From Lantana camara (lineage: Eukaryota > Streptophyta > Magnoliopsida > Lamiales > Verbenaceae): a DNA stretch of 64,000 nt. The notes beneath the pieces are model-generated. The model had not been told where the DNA came from, did no database searches, and worked only from the letters and a program-made list of their open reading frames with translations. The stretch is taken from positions 18,373,001 to 18,437,000 of the forward strand of contig CM074856.1 of the NCBI GenBank assembly GCA_037501455.1, read 5' to 3'. This document shows positions 35,701 to 45,420 of the stretch, in pieces (the first letter of the stretch is position 1; every line of letters starts with the position of its first letter). Made by a program: the position numbers and the translations under genes.

Positions 35701-36261
35701 GGATGTTAACCTTGTGAGTAACAATTACCACACACCCCAACTCTATCTCATCAATGATTCACTATCTCCAATAGGAATTGCAAACTTTTCCTCATAATCA
35801 ACCTCCCGTTCCAACTCTAACCCTCGAACTATAGACCCAATTAAAGAAGGTCATGAATCCTAAATTCTTGTATATAAATTCTGATACCTTTCCTTGCATC
35901 ATTCAGGTTGTAGGTAGAACTCATGATGAGTTGTGGTAGCTATAGAAATTGGCCGTTGTTTAATATTATCTTCGTATCCTATAAATCACAACTCACTTTG
36001 AAAATAATTGCATGCAGTTAGGGCATGCTCATGCCATATAATTAAAACCAAGAACACGGATTTGATGCAGAATGCGACAAATAATTCAACAAAGTTTAAA
36101 GTAAAACACGTTGAACATATAAAATTTAAGCAATGTAAATTCAATCAATCAACAATTAATGATAAGAATCAATGCAATGTACAAGTTATCAAGTAGTTCC
36201 AAAGCCATACGACCTAGACTTGACACGACCCGACACTAGAACTCCGGTTTTGCAACCTGGA
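32788..36261 (-). other. Non-coding interior of LTR element B
   Basis: Next to the 3' LTR the minus strand has CTTAAGGGGGAGAG (about 32790-32803), a good polypurine tract. From 33035 to 33145 there are four or five imperfect ~28-bp units containing cgagagaaccccatctctca. Short ORFs (for example 33804-34031 on minus) show no recognisable Gag, protease or RT motif. I found nothing coding here. Confidence 0.6.
33035..33145. repeat. Short tandem repeat, ~28-bp units
   Basis: Units of the form gcgagagaaccccatctctc followed by aaacaa recur four to five times, next to the polypurine tract. GAGAG/CTCTC arms make each unit a small hairpin. Confidence 0.75.
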
Positions 36262-36273
36262 GCTCTGATACCA
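36262..36273 (-). other. Primer binding site (initiator-Met tRNA), LTR element B
   Basis: The minus strand reads TGGTATCAGAGC, eight bases from the 5' LTR. This fixes the element orientation as minus. Confidence 0.93.
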
Positions 36274-36281
36274 CTTAAAGA

Positions 36282-39132
36282 TGTAGCACCTGCGACGAGA
36301 GCACCACATCTCCCGCACTATGAGTTCAGTCCACATATCAAATGGATTAATCCATATATGAACCAAACTCACAGCGAACGGAAGACAATGAAAAGACAGT
36401 ACTAGCCAGGCGAGATCTAACCCTGTACCAATCAATCAGAATAACAAAACCTATGATGCGGAAGCAATGACACCAACAAAGCCACAATAATCATAATAAA
36501 TCAATTATCAATCATCAGACAACCTAACCTTATTCAATACAATTTAATGAATAAATGGCTCTCGGGCCCAACATTTAAACTAATACAATACCATAAGCAA
36601 CGTATATGCAGTTAGTGTACAAGGTGCAAGACTCGATCAAGGACTCTATGACGCGATCGCCGCCTAACACCAACCTGGAAGAACCTGAGGGACAAATAGG
36701 GGAGGGGTCAGTCTCTAGAAGACTGAGTGAATAAGGGCATAAGTAAATATATAAAGCGGTAAACATGTAGGCCATAATCCCGTGAAAGGTTTTAAAGGAA
36801 CAATTTTCAAGGAAACGGAACTTTCACGGATTTATGACACTTCCAATTTTCATTCCATGACAATAGGCTATCAGTGGCTCGGTGAATGAGCAAATCTCCA
36901 ACCTTACTCCCAATTGTGTAGCAATGACATGCTTCTTATTAGGTGATCAAGCAATTATTAGGTTTCGATAATTACATTACAATTAATACAGTAACGGTGC
37001 ACAATCAGTTCCATCTTTCTCTCTCCAAATGATGGTTCGGGTAGCTAGCCCTCGCCATCTAGTCAATATGGTCAGTGGGTGCATGAATCCCCAAAGACCG
37101 AGACTTCATCCTCCACTAACCTCCTAGTGGATTTCAGGTTCATCTCAACAATGTGGGGGTGCAAGAGATCACCGTCGGCCCACTGCCTCCCTGGATTACT
37201 CAATACACTCAACCCTGGGCCCCAATCAATGTGCAGTACAATATCTTGCCAAAATAGTAGGGTAGATACAATGCATTAGGGTTTCAGTTCAGAAAACAAT
37301 TGATCTTTGAAAACAAATGCAATAATAATATAAGTTACCTTTTTGGCCAAAATATTCAATTTAGGGTCGTAGGGTTGGCAATAATAACCTATCAATTTCC
37401 TCACCTGAGAAGCGACAAGACACAAGGAACTGACAAGACTTGTGCAAACTTGATCGGGTTGTCTCCGCCCTGGAGATCTTTGTACAAAAACAAGAATACG
37501 GTGTACTTGTGAGCGGAGACTCAATAATGCTACCAATTACGGTGCACGGCGTAGTCATGAAACGATATGACATGGATTAACAATGATGTAATGTCATTGA
37601 CATATTCATGCATGAAATGAGCATATAATAGCATGTATCAATCATATAAAGGCTTAGGAATAGAATTAAATTGCATAAAATGAAGCAGGAAATCACAGAC
37701 ACTCTTTGGACACTGGGAATGGCCGTTCCCAGCTCTCCCCGAAAAATCCCACGCGTCTGTATAAAAATGCCATTTTTGCCGATTGGGAACAACCTTTCCA
37801 GTCGTAGGCCAAAAGTGGGAAGGGCCTTTCCCAGTCTCACACGCCAGATCTTTTAAAGGGACAGGAACGGCCATTCCAGGAAATCAAAGAAAACAAGAAG
37901 GGTCGTTCCCGTTGTTCAGCAGAAGCAAAAACAGAGCAGAACAGGGGAAGCCTTCAGTCCGATTTCAAACCCCACAAAACACCAACTAAACAACTTCCAA
38001 ATGCAGGAAATCATGGAGGAAACATGTTTACATAATTAAAGTATAATAAAAACCAATATAAACACTTAATTCAAGCTTAAATCATCAAGAATTCATTAAT
38101 CAATCCACAAAGATGCTATGATCACTCAAGCTCTAACCTCCATGATTTCAAGTTGTAAATGCATGAAATCAATCCAAAATCATCAAGTTTATCTCATATA
38201 ATCTCATGGGATGCAAAAGAGCATAAAACCATAACATAACCTCATGAATCCTTAAGGATATGTACATAATCTCACCTTGAAGATGGAGGAGATAAAGGGG
38301 AAAAGAGAGATGATGGTATGGAGCTTGACTCTTGATGATGATGGAAGAGATTCTTGGTCCCTAGCTTCTTGATTAACCGAGATTAAAGAGAGAGATGGAA
38401 TGGTCTTGTGTTTACTCTTGTGAAATGAAATGAAGATGAAGATGTATATGTGTATGTATATGTTATATCGTGAAGAGAAGGGAAAGAAATGAGGGAATTT
38501 GCAACTTGGTCCTAATGAAATTAAATTTAGGGCAAATTACATCCAGGTCCCTTGAGGTTTGCCATAATTACAATTTAGTCCCTGCTTTTTCGTTTATTAC
38601 AAAAACAGCCCTATGAACACTGTTCCAAGGGACTTTTTTGTAAAAAACGAGAAAGTGTATGCCTGACTTTTCCACTATTCCGCCAGGGCCTCAACTGAAA
38701 CAGTGTTTATAGGGGGTTTTTTGTAATAAATGAAAAAGCAGGGATTAAATTGTAATTATGGCAAACCTCAGGAGACTTGGATGTAATTTGCCCTTAAATG
38801 TATGAAATCAAGTACTCAATTTAAGAAAGTTACAATTAGGTCCTTAACAAGTATTCAATTAAGTCCAACTATTTATAAAAGTAGTCAATTAAAGACATAG
38901 ACAATTAACTCATGTTCGGCAATTGATTCACGTGGCAATTAAATACAAGTCATGCAATAATTCTCAAGTTGATAGAGATTTCACATATTTTCACATAAAC
39001 ACGTAGGAATATAATTCATAAAATATCATACAATGCATAATTTAAGAATGAAAGAATTAAATAAATCCTATTTCTCAAAACTCACACGTGTGGCGCGCGT
39101 ACCTGGACGGCTGGAAAAACTGGGGCGTTACA
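36282..39132 (-). repeat. 5' LTR of LTR element B
   Basis: 2,851-bp copy of the same LTR. The excess length over its partner is explained by the 267-bp MITE at 38527-38793. Substitutions and small indels relative to the other copy run throughout. Confidence 0.92.
38527..38793. mobile_element. MITE inside the 5' LTR of element B, 267 bp
   Basis: Inverted ends: AGGGCAAATTACATCCAGGT against the inverse right end AGGGCAAATTACATCCAAGT, continuing with GGTTTGCC and gtaattatggcaaacct arms. Flanked by ttaaat on both sides (38521-38526, 38794-38799). The sister LTR has a single ttaaat at the equivalent place, proving insertion. The superfamily is uncertain: the 6-bp duplication is compatible with an unusual hAT- or Mutator-like MITE. 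Confidence 0.88.
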
Positions 39133-39330
39133 CACTTTGTGCTGAACCACCAACCATGTTCCACCAATTCCAATCAAGAGGATTGAAGATTATAGAACCT
39201 GCTCCATTCACTAGTGTTAATGGTCTCGCTAAAGCCTCTGATGTAACACCGTCAATTCTGAAAGATGGTAAAAAAATATATGACCTTCTTCTATCTTTCT
39301 CCAACTATGAAGGTGGTGAATGCTAAAGAT
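39133..39330 (+). pseudogene. MULE-2 transposase, last exon continued after the insertion
   Basis: Removing 30176-39132 and one copy of the 5-bp duplication rejoins this piece in frame with the exon ending VHEAI; it continues CAEPPTMFHQFQSRG and ends at a TGA near 39324. Frame continuity across 8.96 kb is strong evidence that both parts were one exon. The end resembles C-termini of plant MULE transposases only loosely, so the identity rests on the join. Confidence 0.8.
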
Positions 39331-40568
39331 AAGAAACCTAACAAGGAGAAGGGGAAGAAGAAAACAGGATAATTTGTGAAAATTTGTAAGGACCTTGTGA
39401 TTGTTCTTGACAACTTTTTGTAAAGCTGTTTGATATACTCTGTTGATGATTCTGGTCATGTTATGTGGACGGTTATGTCAAACATGTTATGCATTATGAA
39501 TCCTTTTGGCAATGGAAAAGTTGTTAAATTTACTCTGCGAGTCCTTATGATCAAGTTATGTAGACTGTTAATTAATGTATTGTTTAAATTCTTTTTGCAT
39601 TATTTATGATTATGGAAAAGCTAATGGGAATAAAATGAAAATTTTTCATAAATATGATTGAAATAAAGCTTTATATATATGGTAAATTACATCTGAGTAT
39701 CCTTAGGTTTGGCTAATTACAACGGAAATCTTATTCTTTCGATTATTATAATATAGTCCCTGAGATATGGTTTCCTTCTGAGGTCCTAAACGCCGTTAGG
39801 ATCCCACCAGCCCTAATTTTCTTTTTCTGAAACTACCCCTCATTTTTTTATTTTTTTTATTTGATTTGAGCAAATTGCTCTTAGGGACCAACATGTAATT
39901 TCAACTTAATATAGGGATTGTTTTGTAACATAATAAAATAATGAGGGGTGCATTTGTAATTTCTAACTAAATTTAAATTAGCTCGTTTATAACCGTTGGT
40001 GGTCTGTTTACATAAGTGTTTTCATGGCTTGCATCATCCAACACTCCAAAATACATGTCAAGTACATATAGCTTCAACTATACACACAACACACTATTAA
40101 AATATAGGTAACAGATCTTTGTAACAACATTTCTATTTACCTAAGTAATGAGATCATGGGTAGACTGCCCACTGTTTACAAACATATACCAAAATCAGTT
40201 TAAGTTAAATGGCACTAGTGCCAACAAAACACACAAACTATAACACAACAGTAACAAAAAATAGGTACATGAAGGAATGCGATTCTTTCTGTACACCAAG
40301 GATAAAAAAACCTATAGGCGAGGTATCAAACCTAAACTTATTTACCCAAAAAGAAAATCGTAAATTGGGACTGGCTTTGCCTTCCCCCTATGCTACCTTT
40401 CGTGCTTCCCTTTCCATGTAAAGTGAAACTATTAATAAATAGAAATTCTATTTGAAAGAAAGAGAATTCTATCTATTACCTTAAGCTTAAGTTAATTAAT
40501 TCTTCTTCTAAGCAATCGAATCAGCTAAAGCTAAAATGCGATGGTAATGCTAGACTTTTAATTCTTTA
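39331..40568. other. No gene seen; possible second MITE at 39683-39962
   Basis: The run taaattacatctgagtatcc at 39683 and the inverse of the segment ending near 39962 (aaattacaaatgcacccc) look like degenerate termini of the same style as the 38527 MITE. A pyrimidine/A-rich middle mentions gtccctgag and agggacc. No target duplication was found. The rest is AT-rich spacer. Confidence 0.4.
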
Positions 40569-40577
40569 TTCTGAATT

Positions 40578-42463
40578 GGGAAAATTGCAAAAACGGTATA
40601 CCAACCACCCTATTTTAGCAGTTTTGGTTCTTTATTTTGTTCGGTAACAAAAAAAAAACCCACAACTTCAAAAATAATGCAATTTAAATCTAATTTTACC
40701 CAAATACACTTAAACGCGCCGGAGACCCAACCCGTTGTTATACATGTCAATCCCAACCCCCCAACTGTGTTTTTTAATCAAATGTGGCTAAATCAGCCTT
40801 GCCACTTCAAAAACCACCTCTTACGTGGGCAAAACATGGCCTCCTTTACGTTTTATTTAACTAAAAACTTAAATAAACAAAACATAATTAAAAACAAAAT
40901 GAAAATTTGAAAACCCAACATCCCATTTGATTATTGCTCAAAACTTTACTGAAACAAAGAAGGAAAAGTTGAAGAACCCTAGCAGACCTCAAGCAGTTAT
41001 TTTCAATGAAAATCAGTTGAAAATCACTGATTTCGCAGCTCGATTGAGAAGAATCCATATTCTTTAGAAGATCCCAAGGTCTTCTAAATCTCCCTCCGCC
41101 TGACCCTTCGCCTCTAATCGTCTTTCCCTTCTCCCTCTTTTTTTCCCATTCTCCTCCTCCTCGACTGTACGACGACCTAAGCGCCACCCCTCGCTCCTCA
41201 GATCTGCTCATTCCTCTCTGCCTCTACCTCAAACACATTTTTACGCGTAGATCTAGTTTTTGTGGTGGTGGTGATTTAGTGTGGTGGTGGTAGATTTGGT
41301 GGTCGTGAGAAAATTTTGTGGTAGAGATGGTGGTGGGTTATCCTCATAGTGACAGATCTGGGTGGAGGGCGACTGAAAGCAACCAGTGGTGGTGGTGCCG
41401 ACGTCGATTTCATGGTGGTGGTGCATAAATTTTGTGGTGGAGGTCATGGTGTGCTATGTTGGTGGTGGCGGATCTGAATAGAGAGTGGTGGATCTGAATA
41501 GAGAACAACTAAAAGCAATCGGAGGTGGTGGCCAGTGGCGGTTCTGAGTTGAAGAAGAATTTTTCCGATTGTGAAAATTTCTCCTTCACCACTTTTGTCG
41601 TTGAATTACTAAAGATTAAGTTTAATTATTTTCTTAATATTATTATTTTTTATGTATAGACATTTCCGTTCAATACTCCTATCTTACATTTTGTGAAAAT
41701 TTCTTATTCTTTGTGGTGTATGTCTATATTTTTTATGTATTTTCAATGTAAATAATCTGTATTTAATTCTAGAAAAAACTGTATTTAATGATTAGTGCCA
41801 AATATATATATTCGCCCCTCAAAAGTACAAAATATACATAACAAAATATTTATTAACAAAATGAGTTCCTTCCATCTATAAATATTAATAAAATATTAGT
41901 ATTTATTGAATTAATAAATAATTTGTATTTAACTATTAATTGAAAATATTTATGAAATGTTGTACAAAACAAGAAAAAAATTATTACTTCGTAAATTATA
42001 AATATTAACTTTTTAATATAATTTAAACATAAAAATATTCATAATAATCCTTTGAATTTATTTTTTTTTGGTGAACAATCCATTGAATTTATAAATATTA
42101 ACAAGATAATTTAATTTAATTTTCCCTAATAAAATAATTATACGGATGGGATGAGTTTTGGTGGGTTTTTCCTTCACATTGTTATTATTATTTTTCAAAT
42201 TTATTTACTTTTAGTGTTCAGAATATTACACATAGGATATTAGGATGTATTAGTGACTATGCAAAGTTGAACTAGCCACGGTAGGATGAAAATACATGTA
42301 AGGCGGTTTGGCTGACCCACGTCTAAAACCACAAATGGTTTTCCCGGCAGGATTGAATGGTTCCGGCAAAAATTGGATTTAAATTGCATTATTATTGAAG
42401 TTGTGGGGTTTTTTTGTTAAAGGAAAAAATAGAGTACCAAAACTGCCGTTTTTGCAATTTCCC
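40578..42463. mobile_element. Non-autonomous MULE (MULE-3), 1.9 kb
   Basis: Terminal inverted repeats of ~140 bp: left GGGAAAATTGCAAAAACGG, inverse right GGGAAATTGCAAAAACGG, both continuing with AACTTCAA(A/T)AATAATGC and AATTTAAATC. A perfect 9-bp target duplication ttctgaatt lies at 40569-40577 and 42464-42472. No transposase is present. The interior 40960-41560 is richer in G/C than the flanks, with a pyrimidine-rich leader and GTGGTGG-type repeats, and may be captured host sequence; I recognise no gene in it. Confidence 0.92.
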
Positions 42464-42472
42464 TTCTGAATT

Positions 42473-43691
42473 CAATTTTTCTTTCTTTCAACATCTTTCC
42501 TCTCAGAAATATACCCAATCAAAAGGCCTAAGTTGAAGCCTTGAATAAAGAAAAATACCTGATATTTGCTTTCTTCCTTGTTGAAAGAAGGCTATCTAGG
42601 TAGGAGGCTGCATAAATTGTAGATTTGCTTGGGTCTAGGGCTCTGCCGATGGCCAGATAGGCGAAGCGGTTCACGACTCTGCTTCCAGATTTCATTGTTA
42701 GTCTAATTTAATTTCATTATTGAGAGGGGCGTAAACTTTGCCCATTTTGAGGTCGAATCGTTCGGATGTCAGTACACTTCCCCACTTTTGTAGCTTTCGT
42801 TGAAAATGGATTCCAAACTTGTCTTGCAGTCACCCATGAAGACCATTCGATAAGTTCTAGCACTTTATCAAACATTTCCGATGAAATCCATAGAACTCCT
42901 TTATGAACCTTTTTTTGGCTACTGTTGTGTTAATGGTTTGAGTGTTTTGTTGGCACAAATGCCATTTATCTTCAAAAAGACTAGCGGCCATTAACAATTC
43001 TGTCAACGTCCAATACGGGTTGATTCAAATTGTTAAATTTTTTTTTTTTTTTCAGAACAATAATTATGGGTTTGAATCTCTCTTGTTAGAGAGTCCTTTG
43101 TTGGTAGTTTATTTGTAAAATCCAAAAAGGTCTGTACTAGTTAGTAGTCCAAATATGGTTCCGTAAATCCCGAAGAATTAGCGGTGTACCCTGACCTTAT
43201 AGAGATGGGGTAGCCACTCTTACTCCCCATAAATCTCAACTCTGGCATGTCCTGACTTTGAAGATGAGGTAACTCTTACTCCTCATTAAGTTTGATCTTG
43301 TTATGCCCTGACCTTAAAAATGGTGAAATCACTTTTACTCCTAAATTTTCGCAAACCAAAAAAAAAATTTCACAATTTCGCCAACATCATTTCACACGTA
43401 ACCAACAATTTTTAACCCAAAAATACAAAAAGGTTTTCACATGTAACCAACGACAATTTGACCCAAAAATACAAAAAGACCTAATGCCAAAGTAAAGTTC
43501 TACTTAGAAGCACTTCAGACCAGTTTTATATTAATAAGAAAAATAAACTATGTGTACACATAACTGAGAGTCTACGTCAATAGCATAATTAATCGCCACT
43601 CAATTAATTCTCAGCACTTTCAATTTGCAAGTGGACGGGTTTTTAATTTGTTAATCCCGCGTTCATGTGTATATGCATGTGTAATGCATCC
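42473..43691. other. Upstream region of the dirigent gene; no gene seen
   Basis: No supported ORF. 43190-43340 contains three degenerate copies of a phrase like ccctgacctt followed by gatg and actcttactccc, a ~60-bp imperfect tandem repeat. Any cis-regulatory elements of the gene at 43749 should lie in the last several hundred bases. Confidence 0.45.
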
Positions 43692-43700
43692 TATATATAA
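43692..43700 (+). promoter_or_regulatory. TATA box of the dirigent-like gene
   Basis: TATATATAA, 49 bp upstream of the ATG. Spacing would place a transcription start near 43722-43728 and give a short leader of about 25 nt. Inferred from sequence and spacing only. Confidence 0.6.
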
Positions 43701-43748
43701 TGGCCCTTCTTAGTCAGTTTCGATACAATATAACTCAATTGGAGAAAT

Positions 43749-44255
43749 ATGGCAGGGTTTGGAGAAGAAGGATTCAGAAAACTCTTGCAATCAAAAGAGA
43801 AGGTAGCGAAGCTCCACTTCTTTATACAAGATGCTCTAGAAGGTTCAGACGCCACCGTCTTCGAGGTGGCACGGTGCGAAATGACCGCCACCCACCCTGA
43901 GTCATTTGGCCTTGTCAGGGTCCTCGACGACAAGATAACTGTCGGGCCGGACCCTGATTCAGAAGAATTGGGTCGGGCTCAGGGGATGATAACTTTATCC
44001 GGTTTGGAGAGATCTGGTATTACTATGAATCTCAACTTTTATTTTACTTCCGGCGAGTATAAAGACAGTTCGATCTGCATTATCGGGAGAAACCCTATTT
44101 CCAGCAAAGACCGCGAGTTGCCGGTTGTCGGTGGGACCGGTGTTTTCCGTATGGCGAGAGGGTATTCTATTTCCAATACGTACTCGTATGATCCGATTGC
44201 AAATTATGGCGTTTTGGAGTACACGGTCTATGTTGCATATATTGGTGATGACTGA
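43749..44255 (+). CDS. Dirigent-family protein, 168 aa, single exon, no signal peptide
   Basis: Dirigent proteins are small beta-barrels that steer the stereochemistry of phenoxy-radical coupling (lignans) or act as related cyclases/synthases, usually secreted to the apoplast. The barrel starts near residue 19 (AKLHFFIQDALEG). It shows the family landmarks VRVLDDKITVGPD near 56-68, GRAQGMITL near 74-82, NFYFTSGEYKDSSI near 95-108, and PVVGGTGVFRMARGYSIS near 124-141, and the C-terminus is YTVYVAYIG. Typical family members are about 180-195 aa with a hydrophobic N-terminal signal. This one starts MAGFGEEGFRKLL instead, so a cytosolic product or a missing first segment is implied. The ATG is the first after the TATA box. 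The frame is intact; a polyadenylation-type AATAAA lies at 44386. Specific substrate unknown. Confidence 0.9.
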   Translation: MAGFGEEGFRKLLQSKEKVAKLHFFIQDALEGSDATVFEVARCEMTATHPESFGLVRVLDDKITVGPDPDSEELGRAQGMITLSGLERSGITMNLNFYFTSGEYKDSSICIIGRNPISSKDRELPVVGGTGVFRMARGYSISNTYSYDPIANYGVLEYTVYVAYIGDD

Positions 44256-45056
44256 TGATCAACAATGTGATGTTGAAGTTTGTTGAGAATGAAAATCTTG
44301 GAGCATAAAATCCAGGAATGTGCGTGGATATATTTGAATTCGGAAGACAAAAAAAAAAAAAAAAAAAAAATCCATTCTGAAACTTAATAAAAAAAAAAAT
44401 GTGCATCTTATTTGGATGTCTTTTTATTTCGTTGTATGTTTGATCTGCAGTGTAAAAATTTGGTAGTTATATGTTCGATCTATAGTGTAATAATTGGGAG
44501 TTTGTGTGTTTAATGCATTGTAACATTTATTTTTTTCAACCATGAAGTTGAGCTTATAGGGGTTAGTGTAAGTTGTTAAAAAGTTCTTATTCAAAGCAAT
44601 GACTCAGATTCCACTTGGGAATGTATGTTAAAAGCAATGAAGTTAATTTCTCTTTCCTTTGTCCAACAACTTTATATTTTGACTGCTAAGTAGATGTCAT
44701 ATTATAGCAGAGTACGCTCAAGGCTCCAGCCAATCTTATTGAAGCTCCAACATCCCAAAATTATTGGAGTAAACAATAAAAAATAATAAAAAAACAGGGT
44801 AGATCTTCACATTTAGACTACTATATTTAGATGACAGTAACTTCATACTAATTAATTCAATAAATTTAGCAATTAAATCGTTAATAACGATCCCAAGTTA
44901 GGTTAGGTATTATATTTGTTTTTTAGTACATTGTATTTAAAATTGTAGATTCCCTTTAGTTATGCATAGTTGCACATGGATTCCTCATAATTTTAAAAGT
45001 TACACTTTTATATCTTGTGGTCTGTTAATTTCTTTTTGGTGCAACAGGACGAACCC
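44256..45056. other. 3' flank of dirigent gene and spacer
   Basis: Contains an A-run (~44349-44370) and AATAAA at 44386-44391, a plausible poly(A) signal about 130 bp after the stop. 44900-45050 is an inverted relative of 4170-4325. No other gene seen. Confidence 0.5.
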
Positions 45057-45077
45057 AAAAAAAAAAAAAAAAAAAAA

Positions 45078-45411
45078 GGTTAATTACGTATAGATCCCAT
45101 GGGAGTATTAAAAACTACAGCTCGTGTCAAATAATTACACATACACCGTTGAGAAGTTTAAAAATTACATATAACACCAAAGAATCAAGATTCCCTTAAA
45201 TTTTTGATGACATCGTCAAAATTTTAACTTGATTTTTTTACTTTGTCCCTTCATTTAGTATAATAATTTTTATTTCAAAAATTACCCCTAATTATATTTA
45301 AATTGGTATCCGAAATTTAAATTTAATAAATTAAATCATTAACTAATATAAAATATTGTGATTTTGTCATTTCAAATATTAAATTATATAAAATAAGTCT
45401 TAATTTAATAT
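45078..45411. repeat. Left TIR of the outer Pack-MULE, first segment
   Basis: Inverse of the right TIR, interrupted at tat by the CACTA and continued at 59001-59058. Shared blocks include cccttcatttagtataataa and aattacccctaattatattt, with scattered differences. Confidence 0.88.
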
Positions 45412-45420
45412 CACTACAAG

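Larger units (their letters stand above)
30176..39132 (-). mobile_element. Non-autonomous gypsy-like LTR element B (LARD type), complete
   Basis: Minus-strand element of 8.96 kb: 5' LTR 36282-39132, primer site 36262-36273, 3.5-kb interior without recognisable gag or pol, polypurine tract next to the 3' LTR 30176-32787. LTR ends on the minus strand are TGTAACGCCCC (TGCAACGCCCC in the 3' copy) and GGTGCTACA. Flanks are caatt (30171-30175) and cactt (39133-39137), 4 of 5 identical. Large LTRs with a non-coding interior fit large retrotransposon derivatives, which depend on proteins supplied by another element; gypsy affiliation is inferred from LTR style only. Confidence 0.88.

Noticed and set aside
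41253..41447. Minus-strand ORF rich in Thr/His
   Set aside because: Translation of a GTGGTGG-type simple repeat inside MULE-3.
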